In this document: one piece after another, positions 45,573 through 54,552 of the stretch
Layout: each line of letters starts with the position of its first letter
How positions within the stretch are numbered: the first letter of the stretch is position 1
Assembly (NCBI RefSeq): GCF_000756715.1
Contig: NZ_CCSE01000001.1
Location: 806,001-870,000, forward strand
Length of the DNA stretch: 64,000 nucleotides
From: Jeotgalicoccus saudimassiliensis
Lineage (GTDB): Bacteria > Bacillota > Bacilli > Staphylococcales > Salinicoccaceae
Reading direction: 5' to 3'
Made by a program: the position numbers and the translations under genes
Notes under the pieces: generated by a model
Told to the model about the DNA's origin: nothing
Seen by the model: only the letters and a program-made list of their open reading frames with translations
Database searches by the model: none

Positions 45573-46619
45573 ATGGATATTTCGACGGCCTATAAAGATA
45601 ATAATTATAAAATTCACGTTGCCCGCGACATTTTAAGAGACCGGCTGGAAACTTACACCGGCCGATACGAATCTGTATATTATATTATCGATGAGAACGT
45701 ATATGATATTTACAAAGAAACAAAACTGTCATTTATAAAATCACCGCTGGTCGTCACAGGAGGAGAATCGTTTAAATACGTTTCTCCTTTAATGCACACT
45801 ATGGAAGAACTGCTCGCATCCGGCATTAAGCGGAACTCGCTTATCGTCGTTATCGGCGGCGGCGCAACAGGGGATGCCGGCGGCTTTATCGCAAGTATCG
45901 TCCTCCGCGGTGTGGATTATATTCACGTACCGACGACACTGCTCGCACACGATTCGGCAATCGGCGGTAAAACGGCCATTAACTCGGAGCACGGTAAAAA
46001 CCTAATCGGCGCCTTTTACCGTCCGAAAGCAGTGATTTACGATCTCGAATTTCTCGATTCACTGCCTGAATCCGAAGTTTTAAGCGGCTTCGGTGAAGTA
46101 TATAAACATGCGATGCTCAACAGTCCCGGGCTGTTCGAAGAACTCGTACAGGCGACCAGTGACAGTATCGATGTATCTATGCTTCCGCCGTTTATCATCA
46201 AAGGTATTGAAACGAAGATGAAAATTGTTTTAGAAGACGAGCACGAGTCGGGGAGCCGCAAGTTTTTAAATCTCGGTCACACGCTCGCGCACGCTGTGGA
46301 ATACAAGTATAAAATTCCGCACGGCCAGGCGGTCATGCTCGGTATCATCGCAGCGCTGTATATTTCAAACGAATTAAACGGCACTGACTTTAACCTGGAT
46401 GAGCATATCGGTTATATGAGCCGTCACGGCTATCCGGTAAATCTGCTGAGAGAGATGGATACCGGCGAAATGATGCAGCTGATGATGAAGGATAAAAAGA
46501 ACCACCGCAACGATTATATAAGCTATATTGTGTTTAAAGATAAACAGACATTAGAGGTTAAAGATATAAATACAGCAAACCTCGAAAAAATACTGAAAGC
46601 ATTAAAGGAGCGCATATGA
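45573..46619 (+). CDS. aroB: 3-dehydroquinate synthase
   Basis: A 348-residue NAD- and metal-dependent enzyme of the shikimate pathway. Motifs include VVIGGGATGDAGGFIAS, HVPTTLLAHDSAIGGKTAIN and the metal site in LNLGHTLAHAVEYKY. It starts 1 nt after aroC and overlaps aroA by 4 bp. In B. subtilis aroH, the trp operon, hisC and tyrA lie between aroB and the EPSP synthase gene; here they are absent. Confidence 0.95.
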   Translation: MDISTAYKDNNYKIHVARDILRDRLETYTGRYESVYYIIDENVYDIYKETKLSFIKSPLVVTGGESFKYVSPLMHTMEELLASGIKRNSLIVVIGGGATGDAGGFIASIVLRGVDYIHVPTTLLAHDSAIGGKTAINSEHGKNLIGAFYRPKAVIYDLEFLDSLPESEVLSGFGEVYKHAMLNSPGLFEELVQATSDSIDVSMLPPFIIKGIETKMKIVLEDEHESGSRKFLNLGHTLAHAVEYKYKIPHGQAVMLGIIAALYISNELNGTDFNLDEHIGYMSRHGYPVNLLREMDTGEMMQLMMKDKKNHRNDYISYIVFKDKQTLEVKDINTANLEKILKALKERI

Positions 46620-47905
46620 AGCATTTACTTAATGGAACATTCACAGGTACAACCCGTGTGCCGGGAGATAAGTCAATTACACACCGCGCTCTGATGCTCG
46701 GTGCACTGAGTGAAGGGACGACGCATATCAGCCGTCCTCTGATCAGTGCAGATACACTGAGAACACTCGAAAACATGCGTCAGCTCGGCGCTGACATTAC
46801 AAGAGACGGGGACGATTTTACTGTTGTGTCAGCAGGACACAGCAGGCTGAAGTCTCCGCTTGAAACGCTGTATACAGGCAACAGCGGCACAACAACACGG
46901 TTAATTACAGGCCTGCTCGCAGGTCTTAAAAATATTACCGCATCGGTTGAAGGTGATGCGACAATCGCAAAACGTCCGATGGACCGCGTCGTTATACCGC
47001 TGTCACATATGGGTGCCGACATTACGCTGAAAGATGAAAAGTATCCGCCGGTGAATATTCACCCCGCAGTAATTAAGCCGCTGGAGTACGAAATGCCGAT
47101 TGCATCAGCTCAGGTGAAAAGTGCAATACTGTTTGCGGGACTGTTTACTGAAGGGAAGACGATTGTGCACGAAACACACAAGTCGCGTAACCATTCGGAA
47201 ATTATGATGGCGCAGTTCGGTGCCGATATTGCCGTGTCAGGTTCAACAGTGACATTAACCGGCGGCAAAGATTTAACTGCGGTCGATGTTACAGTGCCCG
47301 GAGATATTTCATCGGCTGCATTTTTAATCGTGCTGGCACTGATCACAGAAGGTGCGGATGTTACGATTGAAAATGTCTCACTGAACGAAACGCGTTCCGG
47401 TATTATCGACGTCGTGAAACATATGGGCGGCAATATCGCCATTACTGAACACGATTCGACAGGGGAAAAGTTCGGGGACATCAGAGTGCAGTACACACCT
47501 GATTTAAAACCGTTCCACATCGACGGCGATATTATTCCGCGCCTGATCGATGAAATTCCGATTCTTGCCGTTCTTGCGGCATTCGCAAACGGCGAGAGTA
47601 CTGTCCGCGGGGCTGAGGAACTGCGATTTAAAGAAACCGACCGCATAACTGCAGTCATTTCCGAACTGGAAAAATTCGGCGTCTCGTTCGAAGAGTATAA
47701 AGACGGCTTTAAAGTCACACCGGGATACGGTACAGTTAAGGAAGGTGAACTGTTTAAAGGCTATCACGACCATCGCATTATTATGATGCTGATCGTAATG
47801 GCTATCGCAGTGAATACTAATATAGAAATTGATGACGACAGCGCAATAGACGTATCGTTCCCTTCATTCGTTAGCGATCTTGAGGGTTTAAGAAAGGACC
47901 GGTAA
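46616..47905 (+). CDS. aroA: 3-phosphoshikimate 1-carboxyvinyltransferase (EPSP synthase)
   Basis: A 429-residue enzyme of two inside-out alpha/beta domains. Visible motifs are VPGDKSITHRALML, TGNSGTTTRLITGLLAG (phosphoenolpyruvate/shikimate site), and LRFKETDRI. The ATGA overlap with aroB indicates coupling. Confidence 0.95.
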   Translation: MKHLLNGTFTGTTRVPGDKSITHRALMLGALSEGTTHISRPLISADTLRTLENMRQLGADITRDGDDFTVVSAGHSRLKSPLETLYTGNSGTTTRLITGLLAGLKNITASVEGDATIAKRPMDRVVIPLSHMGADITLKDEKYPPVNIHPAVIKPLEYEMPIASAQVKSAILFAGLFTEGKTIVHETHKSRNHSEIMMAQFGADIAVSGSTVTLTGGKDLTAVDVTVPGDISSAAFLIVLALITEGADVTIENVSLNETRSGIIDVVKHMGGNIAITEHDSTGEKFGDIRVQYTPDLKPFHIDGDIIPRLIDEIPILAVLAAFANGESTVRGAEELRFKETDRITAVISELEKFGVSFEEYKDGFKVTPGYGTVKEGELFKGYHDHRIIMMLIVMAIAVNTNIEIDDDSAIDVSFPSFVSDLEGLRKDR

Positions 47906-47906
47906 T

Positions 47907-49178
47907 ATGCAGGAAGAAATACTCCGTATTATAGATAAGCTCCGTCAGGGGACTTATCCGGAAGAAGATTTAAATTATATACTGAACAGTCTTGAGCAGT
48001 TCCACTCGGAAGAGTCGCTGGAAGCACTGTTTCTGCTCGGCGATGCACTGCAGCAGGCAGGCCTTGACTATCAGGCAAGACAGGTGTTTTTACATTTAAA
48101 CGACAACGTTGACCACGACGATTATGTCATCAGCTATCTCGTCGATTCGTACATTAACGAATCGCGTCTTGACGATGCGCTGACACTGATCAACAACAGT
48201 CCGGAAACGCCGACTGTGCTGATGCTGAAATCTGAAATATTCCAGCAGATGAACTTAACAGACGTTGCGGTAAGACTGCTGTTTGAAGCAAAAACAATGA
48301 CCGATGATATCATTATCGACTTTGCGCTTGCCGAACTTTATTACTCATCAGGAGATCTCGAAGAAGCCATCCGTTTTTACGAAGCGGTGCTGAACGAAGG
48401 TCTCGAAGAAGTAAACGGCATTTACTTAAGTCTCCGTCTTGCGGATATTAATTTAAATCTGTTAAATTTCGACGACGCCCGTGCATATTTCGATAACGTG
48501 CCGGACGAAGCATACGGAAATGAGGATTTCTACAAAGAAGCACTCCTCGAATACAGCTTAAAAGAATACGACCGTGCCAAAACACTGCTCGATAAAGTCA
48601 TCGACAACGAGCCGTACTTTATCAATGCCTATATTCTTTTAATGAACATCTACGAAACAGAACACAATCTCGACGAGGCGCTTGAAACGCTGCTCGGCTA
48701 CCTGCGTGAAAATGACAAGAACGCGCTGATTTACTTTCATATCGGCCGTCTGTATTTCAGGCAGAACAAGCCGGATGAAGCAATCGAGAACTTCAGTATC
48801 GCGACAGCGCTTGATGAGGATTACGACGATGCATATCTCATGCTGTTTGAAAGTATTCTGAAGACAGGCGAAACGGATACGGTTGACGAGTACGTTAAAC
48901 ATCTCGACCTGAACGCGCTGAGCGGGGAGTCCATTTATCTTCTTGCGAAAATAGAAGCTGAAAACGAAAATGATGAAAAAGCGCTGAAGTATTACGAAGA
49001 TGCCGAAGCACTCATCGGGGAAACACCTGAGTTTTACGCTGATTTCTACTACTATCTGATAGAAATCGGCCATCCGAAGAAAAAAGAAGTGCTTGAAAAA
49101 TTAATGAAACTAGAACCCGATAATCCTGAATGGCAGCTGGATTACGAGCGAATAGCAGGTGAGGAAGACGAGCTTTAA
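47907..49178 (+). CDS. ypiA: TPR-repeat protein (YpiA-like)
   Basis: A 423-residue, very acidic cytoplasmic protein built of tandem tetratricopeptide repeats, for example LAELYYSSGDLEEAIRFYEA and IGRLYFRQNKPDEAIENFSI. It is probably a protein-interaction scaffold of unknown partner. The order aroA-ypiA-ypiB-ypiF-qcrA is conserved in Bacillales. Its 3' end overlaps ypiB by 20 bp. Confidence 0.85.
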   Translation: MQEEILRIIDKLRQGTYPEEDLNYILNSLEQFHSEESLEALFLLGDALQQAGLDYQARQVFLHLNDNVDHDDYVISYLVDSYINESRLDDALTLINNSPETPTVLMLKSEIFQQMNLTDVAVRLLFEAKTMTDDIIIDFALAELYYSSGDLEEAIRFYEAVLNEGLEEVNGIYLSLRLADINLNLLNFDDARAYFDNVPDEAYGNEDFYKEALLEYSLKEYDRAKTLLDKVIDNEPYFINAYILLMNIYETEHNLDEALETLLGYLRENDKNALIYFHIGRLYFRQNKPDEAIENFSIATALDEDYDDAYLMLFESILKTGETDTVDEYVKHLDLNALSGESIYLLAKIEAENENDEKALKYYEDAEALIGETPEFYADFYYYLIEIGHPKKKEVLEKLMKLEPDNPEWQLDYERIAGEEDEL

Positions 49179-49635
49179 AAAAGATTTTATAAATTATTGT
49201 TTATATAATTATGAATTCAAAGACCATACAGCAGTGTGGATTTTAAATTTTATAAAATCCCATCCTCTGATAACGCATAATATTTCATTTACCAATACAA
49301 GCCTCGACCGGAAACTGCGTATCGCAGAAAGCAATACGAACCGCCCGACGCTGATGTTTGAAAAAAGCGGTACGGTAACGGCAAACGGCGAGACGATATT
49401 CCACGAACTGAATCTGAACAAAACAGATGAGCTGTACGTTGAATTTATCTTTTCGAAAAACGATCTCCGCTACAATCAGGCGAAGTCCGAAGAGCTTGTA
49501 AAAAACGATGAAATTCTATTGGAAGATATTAAAGAACTCGAAAATTTAATCGATGAAGCGCTCGTGTTAAAAGACGAGGAACGCTTTTACGAGCTGACGG
49601 ATGAACTCCAAAAATTAAATGATAAAAGAGGTTAG
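49159..49635 (+). CDS. ypiB: UPF0302 protein (YpiB-like)
   Basis: A 158-residue acidic protein with the UPF0302 start pattern FINYCLYNYEFKDHTAVWIL, followed by NFIKSHPL, matching staphylococcal and Bacillus YpiB. The function is unknown. Start GTG 49159 has only a weak ribosome site and lies inside the end of ypiA, so initiation probably depends on coupling. The C-terminal helical region ends FYELTDELQKLN, a family feature. Confidence 0.8.
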   Translation: MRKTSFKKDFINYCLYNYEFKDHTAVWILNFIKSHPLITHNISFTNTSLDRKLRIAESNTNRPTLMFEKSGTVTANGETIFHELNLNKTDELYVEFIFSKNDLRYNQAKSEELVKNDEILLEDIKELENLIDEALVLKDEERFYELTDELQKLNDKRG

Positions 49636-49640
49636 TATTT

Positions 49641-50069
49641 GTGCTTTATAATAATCGCGACTTACGTGTGTTAAAAGATGAAATTGAATTTGTGGATACG
49701 GCAATCGTTCCATTTTCGAATGTGGATTTCGACGGCAATCTGCTGCACCACGCCAACAATCTGGAACTGATTCAGCTGATCACAATCCAGCTTGAAAAAC
49801 AGCTGAAAGGGCGTCTGATGATCACACCGGCGCTGACAGCTGTCGGCGGCGACCATGCATCACTCGTACAATACAGAGACCAGCTGACTGAATACGGCTT
49901 TAAAAATGTTGTGAGCCTGTCTTTTGATAATCTTGAAATTGAAGGGATTCACAATATTAAAATCAACAGTATTCCGATCAGCGATATGGACAATGAAATG
50001 AAAATTTCAATCATCAATGATGAAGTTAAAAGTGTCATTAAACAAATCATCGCAGTGTGGAATCAATAA
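49641..50069 (+). CDS. ypiF: DUF2487 (YpiF-like) protein
   Basis: A 142-residue protein fitting DUF2487: EFVDTAIVPFSNVDFDG near the start and KGRLMITPALTAVGG in the middle. It is conserved upstream of qcrA in Bacillales, and its function is unknown. GTG 49641 is 9 nt after AGAGG, and the gene begins 5 nt after ypiB. Confidence 0.78.
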   Translation: MLYNNRDLRVLKDEIEFVDTAIVPFSNVDFDGNLLHHANNLELIQLITIQLEKQLKGRLMITPALTAVGGDHASLVQYRDQLTEYGFKNVVSLSFDNLEIEGIHNIKINSIPISDMDNEMKISIINDEVKSVIKQIIAVWNQ

Positions 50070-50127
50070 TTAAAAGTAGAATTACACAATTCTGTCTGCA
50101 ACATGTGTCAATTATTTGAAAACCATA

Positions 50128-50156
50128 TTGACCGCCTAGTTTTAATGAGCTAAAAT
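50128..50156 (+). promoter_or_regulatory. Sigma-A promoter for qcrABC
   Basis: TTGACC (50128-50133) and TAAAAT (50151-50156) are separated by exactly 17 bp in the 146-bp gap before qcrA. ResD or CcpA sites were not recognised with confidence. Confidence 0.65.
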
Positions 50157-50215
50157 TGAAATGTCCTAGTTATATTATATGTAAAAGTATGTGCGTTTGA
50201 GGAGGGGAAACAAAA

Positions 50216-50716
50216 ATGTCGCAAAAAGTAACAAGACGCCAGTTTATGAACTACTCTTTAATGGGTGTCGGGTCGTTCATGGCGGCAGGTATGATTCTGC
50301 CAATGGGAAGATTCGCAATCGATCCACTGTTTACGGAATCGTCTGCAGGTGACATGATTACTACAAGTGTAAAAATTGATGACATCACAGAAGAACCGGT
50401 CAGTGTAGACTTCACATTCGAACAAAAAGATGGTTGGTATGTGAGTGAAGTAACCGATTTCGCTTGGGTGTATCGCGAAGGCAATGAAATTATTGCATTG
50501 TCACCGGTGTGTAAACACCTCGGCTGTACGGTTTCGTGGGCAACAGATTCCGCTAACCCGGATAGATTCTTCTGTCCATGTCACAACGGACTTTACGAAA
50601 AGAACGGTGCGAACGTACCGGGAACACCGCCTCGTGGACCGCTTGATATGTTCGAAGTCGGAGAATCAGACGGCTACCTGACAATAGGTGCTATACACGA
50701 GAATGAATTGGTATAG
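50216..50716 (+). CDS. qcrA: Menaquinol:cytochrome c oxidoreductase Rieske iron-sulfur subunit
   Basis: A 166-residue Rieske protein of the bc complex. The twin-arginine start TRRQFM (R7, R8) with one membrane anchor (about 11-31) precedes the [2Fe-2S] fold with ligands C99-x-H101 and C120-xx-H123, and disulfide C104/C122 (CKHLGC, CPCH). It takes electrons from menaquinol on the outer membrane face. GGAGG precedes the ATG. Confidence 0.95.
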   Translation: MSQKVTRRQFMNYSLMGVGSFMAAGMILPMGRFAIDPLFTESSAGDMITTSVKIDDITEEPVSVDFTFEQKDGWYVSEVTDFAWVYREGNEIIALSPVCKHLGCTVSWATDSANPDRFFCPCHNGLYEKNGANVPGTPPRGPLDMFEVGESDGYLTIGAIHENELV

Positions 50717-50727
50717 GAGGGAATTAA

Positions 50728-51402
50728 ATGCTAAATCGTATTTATGATTGGATTGATGACAGAATTGACATCACTCCGATCTGGAGAGACGTAGCAGACC
50801 ACGAAGTGCCAGAGCATGTTAACCCTGCCTATCACTTCTCAGCTTTCGTCTACTGTTTTGGGGGACTGACGTTCTTTATTACAGTGATTCAAATTTTATC
50901 TGGAATGTTTTTAACAATGTATTACGTACCGGACATTATTAATGCCTGGAACTCTGTTTACTTCCTGCAGCAGGACGTAGCAGCGGGTGTTATTGTCAGA
51001 GGTATGCACCACTGGGGTGCGAGTTTAGTAGTAGTTATGATGTTCTTACATACTCTCAGAGTATTCTTTACGGGTGCTTACAAGTCACCTCGTGAATTAA
51101 ACTGGGTCGTAGGTGTTCTGTTATTCGCAGTTATGCTTGGTCTGGCATTCACAGGCTACTTACTGCCATGGGACATGAAAGCATTATTCGCTACTAAAGT
51201 AGGCTTGGATATTGCAGAAAGTGTACCGTTCATCGGTGAATGGATTAAGACACTTCTCGCGGGTGATTCGACAATTATTGGTGCTCAGACACTTACTAGG
51301 TTCTTTGCCATCCACGTATTCTTCCTGCCTGCAGCACTGTTTGTATTAATGGCAATACACTTTATTTTAATACGTAGACAAGGTATTTCAGGACCACTAT
51401 AA
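50728..51402 (+). CDS. qcrB: Menaquinol:cytochrome c oxidoreductase cytochrome b6 subunit
   Basis: A 224-residue membrane protein with four transmembrane helices and the paired heme-b histidines (GMHHWGASLVVVMMFLHTLR and later FFAIHVFFLPAALFVLMAIH). The short b6-type form (not fused to subunit IV) is the Bacillus type. The Qo-site PDWY motif lies in the next gene. Confidence 0.95.
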   Translation: MLNRIYDWIDDRIDITPIWRDVADHEVPEHVNPAYHFSAFVYCFGGLTFFITVIQILSGMFLTMYYVPDIINAWNSVYFLQQDVAAGVIVRGMHHWGASLVVVMMFLHTLRVFFTGAYKSPRELNWVVGVLLFAVMLGLAFTGYLLPWDMKALFATKVGLDIAESVPFIGEWIKTLLAGDSTIIGAQTLTRFFAIHVFFLPAALFVLMAIHFILIRRQGISGPL

Positions 51403-51417
51403 GGGGAGGGTAACTAT

Positions 51418-52218
51418 ATGAAACGCGGTAAAGGTCTCACTTTTGTCGGTGACTCACGAATTCAAAAGTATGACAAACCAAAATTAAATCGTGACTATTC
51501 AGAATTCCCTGGTCGTACAGAGGAGTTCTTTCCGGATTACCTGCTCAAAGAGTGGCTGGTAGGAGCGGTATTCTTAATAGGTTTCCTATGCTTGACTGTT
51601 GCGCACCCAGCGCCGCTCGAGCGTATGGCAGACCCAACTGATACAGGTTATATTCCATTACCTGACTGGTATTTCCTTTTCCTTTATCAGATTCTTAAAT
51701 ACACATACGCTTCAGGTCCGTTCAACATTGTCGGTGCCATGATTATTCCTGGTATAGCTTTCGGTGCATTATTACTTGCACCTTGGTTAGACGGCAAAAA
51801 AGAACGTCACTGGAAGAAACGTCCTGTAGCTACAGGAATGATGCTGATTGCTGTTGGTATTATTTTCTACACAACTTGGGAATCAGTAGCTTATCACGAC
51901 TGGGATCAGCAGGCTAAACAAGGTCAGATTGTCTTCTCGAACTTAGATGCAGAAGACCCTGTCTTTAACGACCTGATTCGTACTAACTGTACGAGCTGTC
52001 ACGGTGGTGAACTTGCCGGAGGGTCAGGCCCGAACTTAATCGAGCCGGAACTTGCACCGGAAATGGTTGAAGCTTTCGTCAGAAACGGTACAGAAAACAT
52101 GCCGGCATTCGAAGGCCAGCTTACGGATGAAGAAATCACAGCGATTTCTGAGTACGTTGCAGGTCTTGAACTGACAACTAAAGATGAAGCAGCCAACACT
52201 GAAGAATCAGCAGAATAA
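51418..52218 (+). CDS. qcrC: Menaquinol:cytochrome c oxidoreductase subunit QcrC (subunit IV-cytochrome c fusion)
   Basis: A 266-residue fusion. The first half is subunit-IV-like, with the Qo motif PDWY (residues 82-85) and three membrane helices; the C-terminal half is a cytochrome c domain with CTSCH (C191, C194, H195) and a distal methionine near residue 228. The covalent heme needs the ResABC maturation system found at 26-30 kb. Absent from S. aureus, present in Bacillus. Confidence 0.95.
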   Translation: MKRGKGLTFVGDSRIQKYDKPKLNRDYSEFPGRTEEFFPDYLLKEWLVGAVFLIGFLCLTVAHPAPLERMADPTDTGYIPLPDWYFLFLYQILKYTYASGPFNIVGAMIIPGIAFGALLLAPWLDGKKERHWKKRPVATGMMLIAVGIIFYTTWESVAYHDWDQQAKQGQIVFSNLDAEDPVFNDLIRTNCTSCHGGELAGGSGPNLIEPELAPEMVEAFVRNGTENMPAFEGQLTDEEITAISEYVAGLELTTKDEAANTEESAE

Positions 52219-52225
52219 TAATAAT

Positions 52226-52255
52226 GACCCTTCTGGAAACAGAAGGGTCTTCTTA
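52226..52255 (+). terminator. Rho-independent terminator after qcrC
   Basis: A perfect 10-bp stem, GACCCTTCTG against CAGAAGGGTC (52226-52235 with 52240-52249), has a GAAA tetraloop and is followed by a short T-rich tail. Confidence 0.8.
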
Positions 52256-52266
52256 TAGGTGAAATG

Positions 52267-52845
52267 ATGATATACAACTTATATAAACTGATGTTCAATC
52301 GAATATTTCTGGTCTTCCTGCTTGTCTGCAACATTGTCGGTACAATATACGGCTACATATGGTACGGCGGCCAGCTGTCAATTACGCCGTGGTATTTCTA
52401 TCCGTTCGTCCCCGACAGCCCGACAGCAACGCTGTTTTTATGCATACTGATAATATTAATTCTGTTCAATAAGAAGTTCGGCCTGATCGACGCACTCGCT
52501 TTTACGACACTGATAAAATACGGTGTCTGGGCTGTCATCATGAACATCTGGAACTTTATCGACATGGGCTTTGTCTCATGGATCGGATTAATGCTGATTG
52601 CATCGCACGCTGCGATGGCACTTATGGCATTTATGTTCCTGCCTTATATAGAAATTAAGCCGTGGCACTTTTACGCGACGGCAATATGGCTGTTTCACAA
52701 TGATTTTATCGATTACGTCTATATGCAGTATCCGAAATACGGCAATCTGCACCCGTATGCATCAGAAATCGGCTACATCGCATTCTGGCTGACGGTTATT
52801 GTTCTTGCGCTTCTATACAAGCTCGCAGGCAGACATAATAATTGA
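52267..52845 (+). CDS. ypjA: DUF1405 (YpjA-like) membrane protein
   Basis: A 192-residue polytopic membrane protein with about five to six transmembrane helices. The YGYIWYGGQLSITPWYFYPF start region and IWLFHNDFIDYVYMQYPKYG are DUF1405 signatures. It follows qcrABC as in B. subtilis, and its function is unknown. ATG 52267 is preferred to 52264 on ribosome-site spacing. Confidence 0.82.
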   Translation: MIYNLYKLMFNRIFLVFLLVCNIVGTIYGYIWYGGQLSITPWYFYPFVPDSPTATLFLCILIILILFNKKFGLIDALAFTTLIKYGVWAVIMNIWNFIDMGFVSWIGLMLIASHAAMALMAFMFLPYIEIKPWHFYATAIWLFHNDFIDYVYMQYPKYGNLHPYASEIGYIAFWLTVIVLALLYKLAGRHNN

Positions 52846-52871
52846 CTTGTGTAAAAACAGTTTAGTAAAAT
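52842..52871 (+). promoter_or_regulatory. Sigma-A promoter for the metallopeptidase gene
   Basis: TTGACT (52842-52847) and TAAAAT (52866-52871) are separated by 18 bp and lie directly after ypjA. Confidence 0.6.
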
Positions 52872-52900
52872 AGTACTATGAACCAGACGGAGGGAATAAC

Positions 52901-53599
52901 TTGTATCTTATAATCTATTTTGTAATTTTAATGATTGTACCAATGCTTGCACAAATGAACGTCAAATCGACGTTTAACAAGTATTCAAAAGTACGTTCGA
53001 CAAGCGGCCTTACAGGCCAGCAGGTTGCAGAAGATATCCTCCGGGAAAATGGAATTTACGATGTTTCGGTAGAACGCGGTCAGGGTGTTCTGACAGACTA
53101 TTACGATCCGAAAAACAAAAAAATCGTACTCTCTCCCGGCAACTTCGACAACCCGAGCGTTGCAGGTACAGCAGTCGCTGCACACGAAGTCGGCCATGCC
53201 ATCCAGCATGCAACCGGCTACAAGTTCTTAAACTTCAGATCAGCATTGTTCCCGCTCGCACAATTAGGAAGCAACTTCTCGTACTTCCTGATTATCGCAG
53301 GTATGATTCTTACAGCAGCACAAAGCGCTGCAGGCGGCGGACTTGGTGAAATTCTATTATGGTCGGGTATCGGACTGATGGCATTCGCCGTATTATTCCA
53401 GCTCGTTACACTGCCGGTTGAATTCGACGCATCAAGACGCGCAATGAATCAGATCGAAGAGTTAAACATTGTGAACAGCAAAGAATACCGCCATGCTAAA
53501 AAAGTACTGAACGCTGCAGCGATGACATACGTTGCCGCAACAGCAGTCGCAGTAGCAGAGCTGTTACGCTTTATCATGATCGCAAGAAGCTCGAACTAA
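52901..53599 (+). CDS. YugP-like neutral zinc metallopeptidase
   Basis: A 232-residue membrane protein with an N-terminal anchor, the zinc motif HEVGH (within AVAAHEVGHAIQHATGYKFL), two transmembrane segments in the middle, and a last hydrophobic helix. The third ligand is probably in LPVEFDASRRAMNQIEEL. It belongs to the YugP/DUF zinc metallopeptidase group; substrates are unknown. TTG 52901 follows GGAGGG at 6 nt. B. subtilis has ypjB-dapB-mgsA-bshB1 at this place; here a tandem array follows. Confidence 0.82.
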   Translation: MYLIIYFVILMIVPMLAQMNVKSTFNKYSKVRSTSGLTGQQVAEDILRENGIYDVSVERGQGVLTDYYDPKNKKIVLSPGNFDNPSVAGTAVAAHEVGHAIQHATGYKFLNFRSALFPLAQLGSNFSYFLIIAGMILTAAQSAAGGGLGEILLWSGIGLMAFAVLFQLVTLPVEFDASRRAMNQIEELNIVNSKEYRHAKKVLNAAAMTYVAATAVAVAELLRFIMIARSSN

Positions 53600-53610
53600 T
53601 TATAATTACA

Positions 53611-53650
53611 AACAGCCGCATCACCCAATTATGGGTGGTGCGGCTGTTTT
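53611..53650 (+). terminator. Rho-independent terminator after the metallopeptidase gene
   Basis: A 17-bp stem with one G-U pair (53611-53627 with 53632-53648) is followed by TTTT. It ends the transcript before array 3. Confidence 0.88.
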
Positions 53651-53710
53651 GTTGGGGATGAAGCGCTTATTATGGATGATTTGAGGTTGTAAGGTTGTAA
53701 GGGGAGTTGC

Positions 53711-54403
53711 GGGATTCCTATGAGGCGCGCTCATAGAACTTCTGGAGCGCGCGGATTCCTTTGAGGCGCGCTCATAGAACTTCTAAAGCCCGCGGGTTTC
53801 TATGAAGCGTGCTCATAGAACTTTTGGAGCGCGCGGATTCCTTTGAGGCGCGCTCATAGAACTTCTAAAGCCCGCGGGTTTCTATGAAGCGTGCTTATAG
53901 AACTTCTGAAGGGCGCGGGTTTCTATGAGGCGCGCTCATAGAATTTCTAAAGCCCCGGGATTCCTATGAGGCGCGCTCATAGAACTTCTGGAGCGCGCGG
54001 ATTCCTATGAAGCGTGCTCATAGAACTTCTAAAGGCGGCGGATTCCTATGAGGCGCGCTCATAGAACTTCTGGAGCGCGCGGATTCCTATGAAGCGTGCT
54101 CATAGAACTTTTGGAGCGCGCGGATTCCTTTGAGGCGCGCTCATAGAACTTCTAAAGCCCGCGGGTTCCTATGAGGCGTGCTCATAGAACTTCTGGAGCG
54201 CGCGGATTCCTATGAAGCGTGCTCATAGAACTTTTGGAACGCGCGGATTCCTATGAAGTGTGCTCATAGAACTTCTAAAGCCTCGGGATTCCTATGAAGC
54301 GTGCTCATAGAACTTCTGGAGCGCGCGGATTTCTATGAAGCGTGCTCATAGAACTTCTGGAGCGCGCGGGTTCCTATGAAGTGTGCTCATAGAACTCCTG
54401 GAG
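53711..54403. repeat. Tandem array 3: seventeen 41-bp units
   Basis: TCATAGAACT, or a close variant, recurs at 53731 and every 41 bp to 54387 (17 copies) with no indel at all. A unit reads TCATAGAACTTCTGGAGC, then GCGCGGATTCC, then TATGAAGCGTGC. Two variants recur: GAGGCGCGC or GAAGCGTGC, and CTGGAGCGCGCGGATT or CTAAAGCCCGCGGGTT. TATGA and TCATA flank a 7-nt centre and make a hairpin that extends to 9 bp (TTCTATGAG with CTCATAGAA) in some copies. Stops interrupt every frame, so it cannot encode a repeat protein. It lies between two co-directional genes; 54404-54552 holds only the leader of bshA. Confidence 0.95.
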
Positions 54404-54552
54404 ATCCCAGCATTCCAACACTCCACACCAACACACCGCAGCCTTTATCGTTTTATTACTGTATATAAACAGATTCATTTCCTTTATACTGTAATATTCA
54501 TTATAATTAACAATGATAAACAAGATACTATTTACTTTCGAGGTGCATCATT

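Noticed and set aside
47110-47718. 202-codon minus-strand ORF
   Set aside because: It lies fully antisense within aroA and has no ribosome site or family motif.
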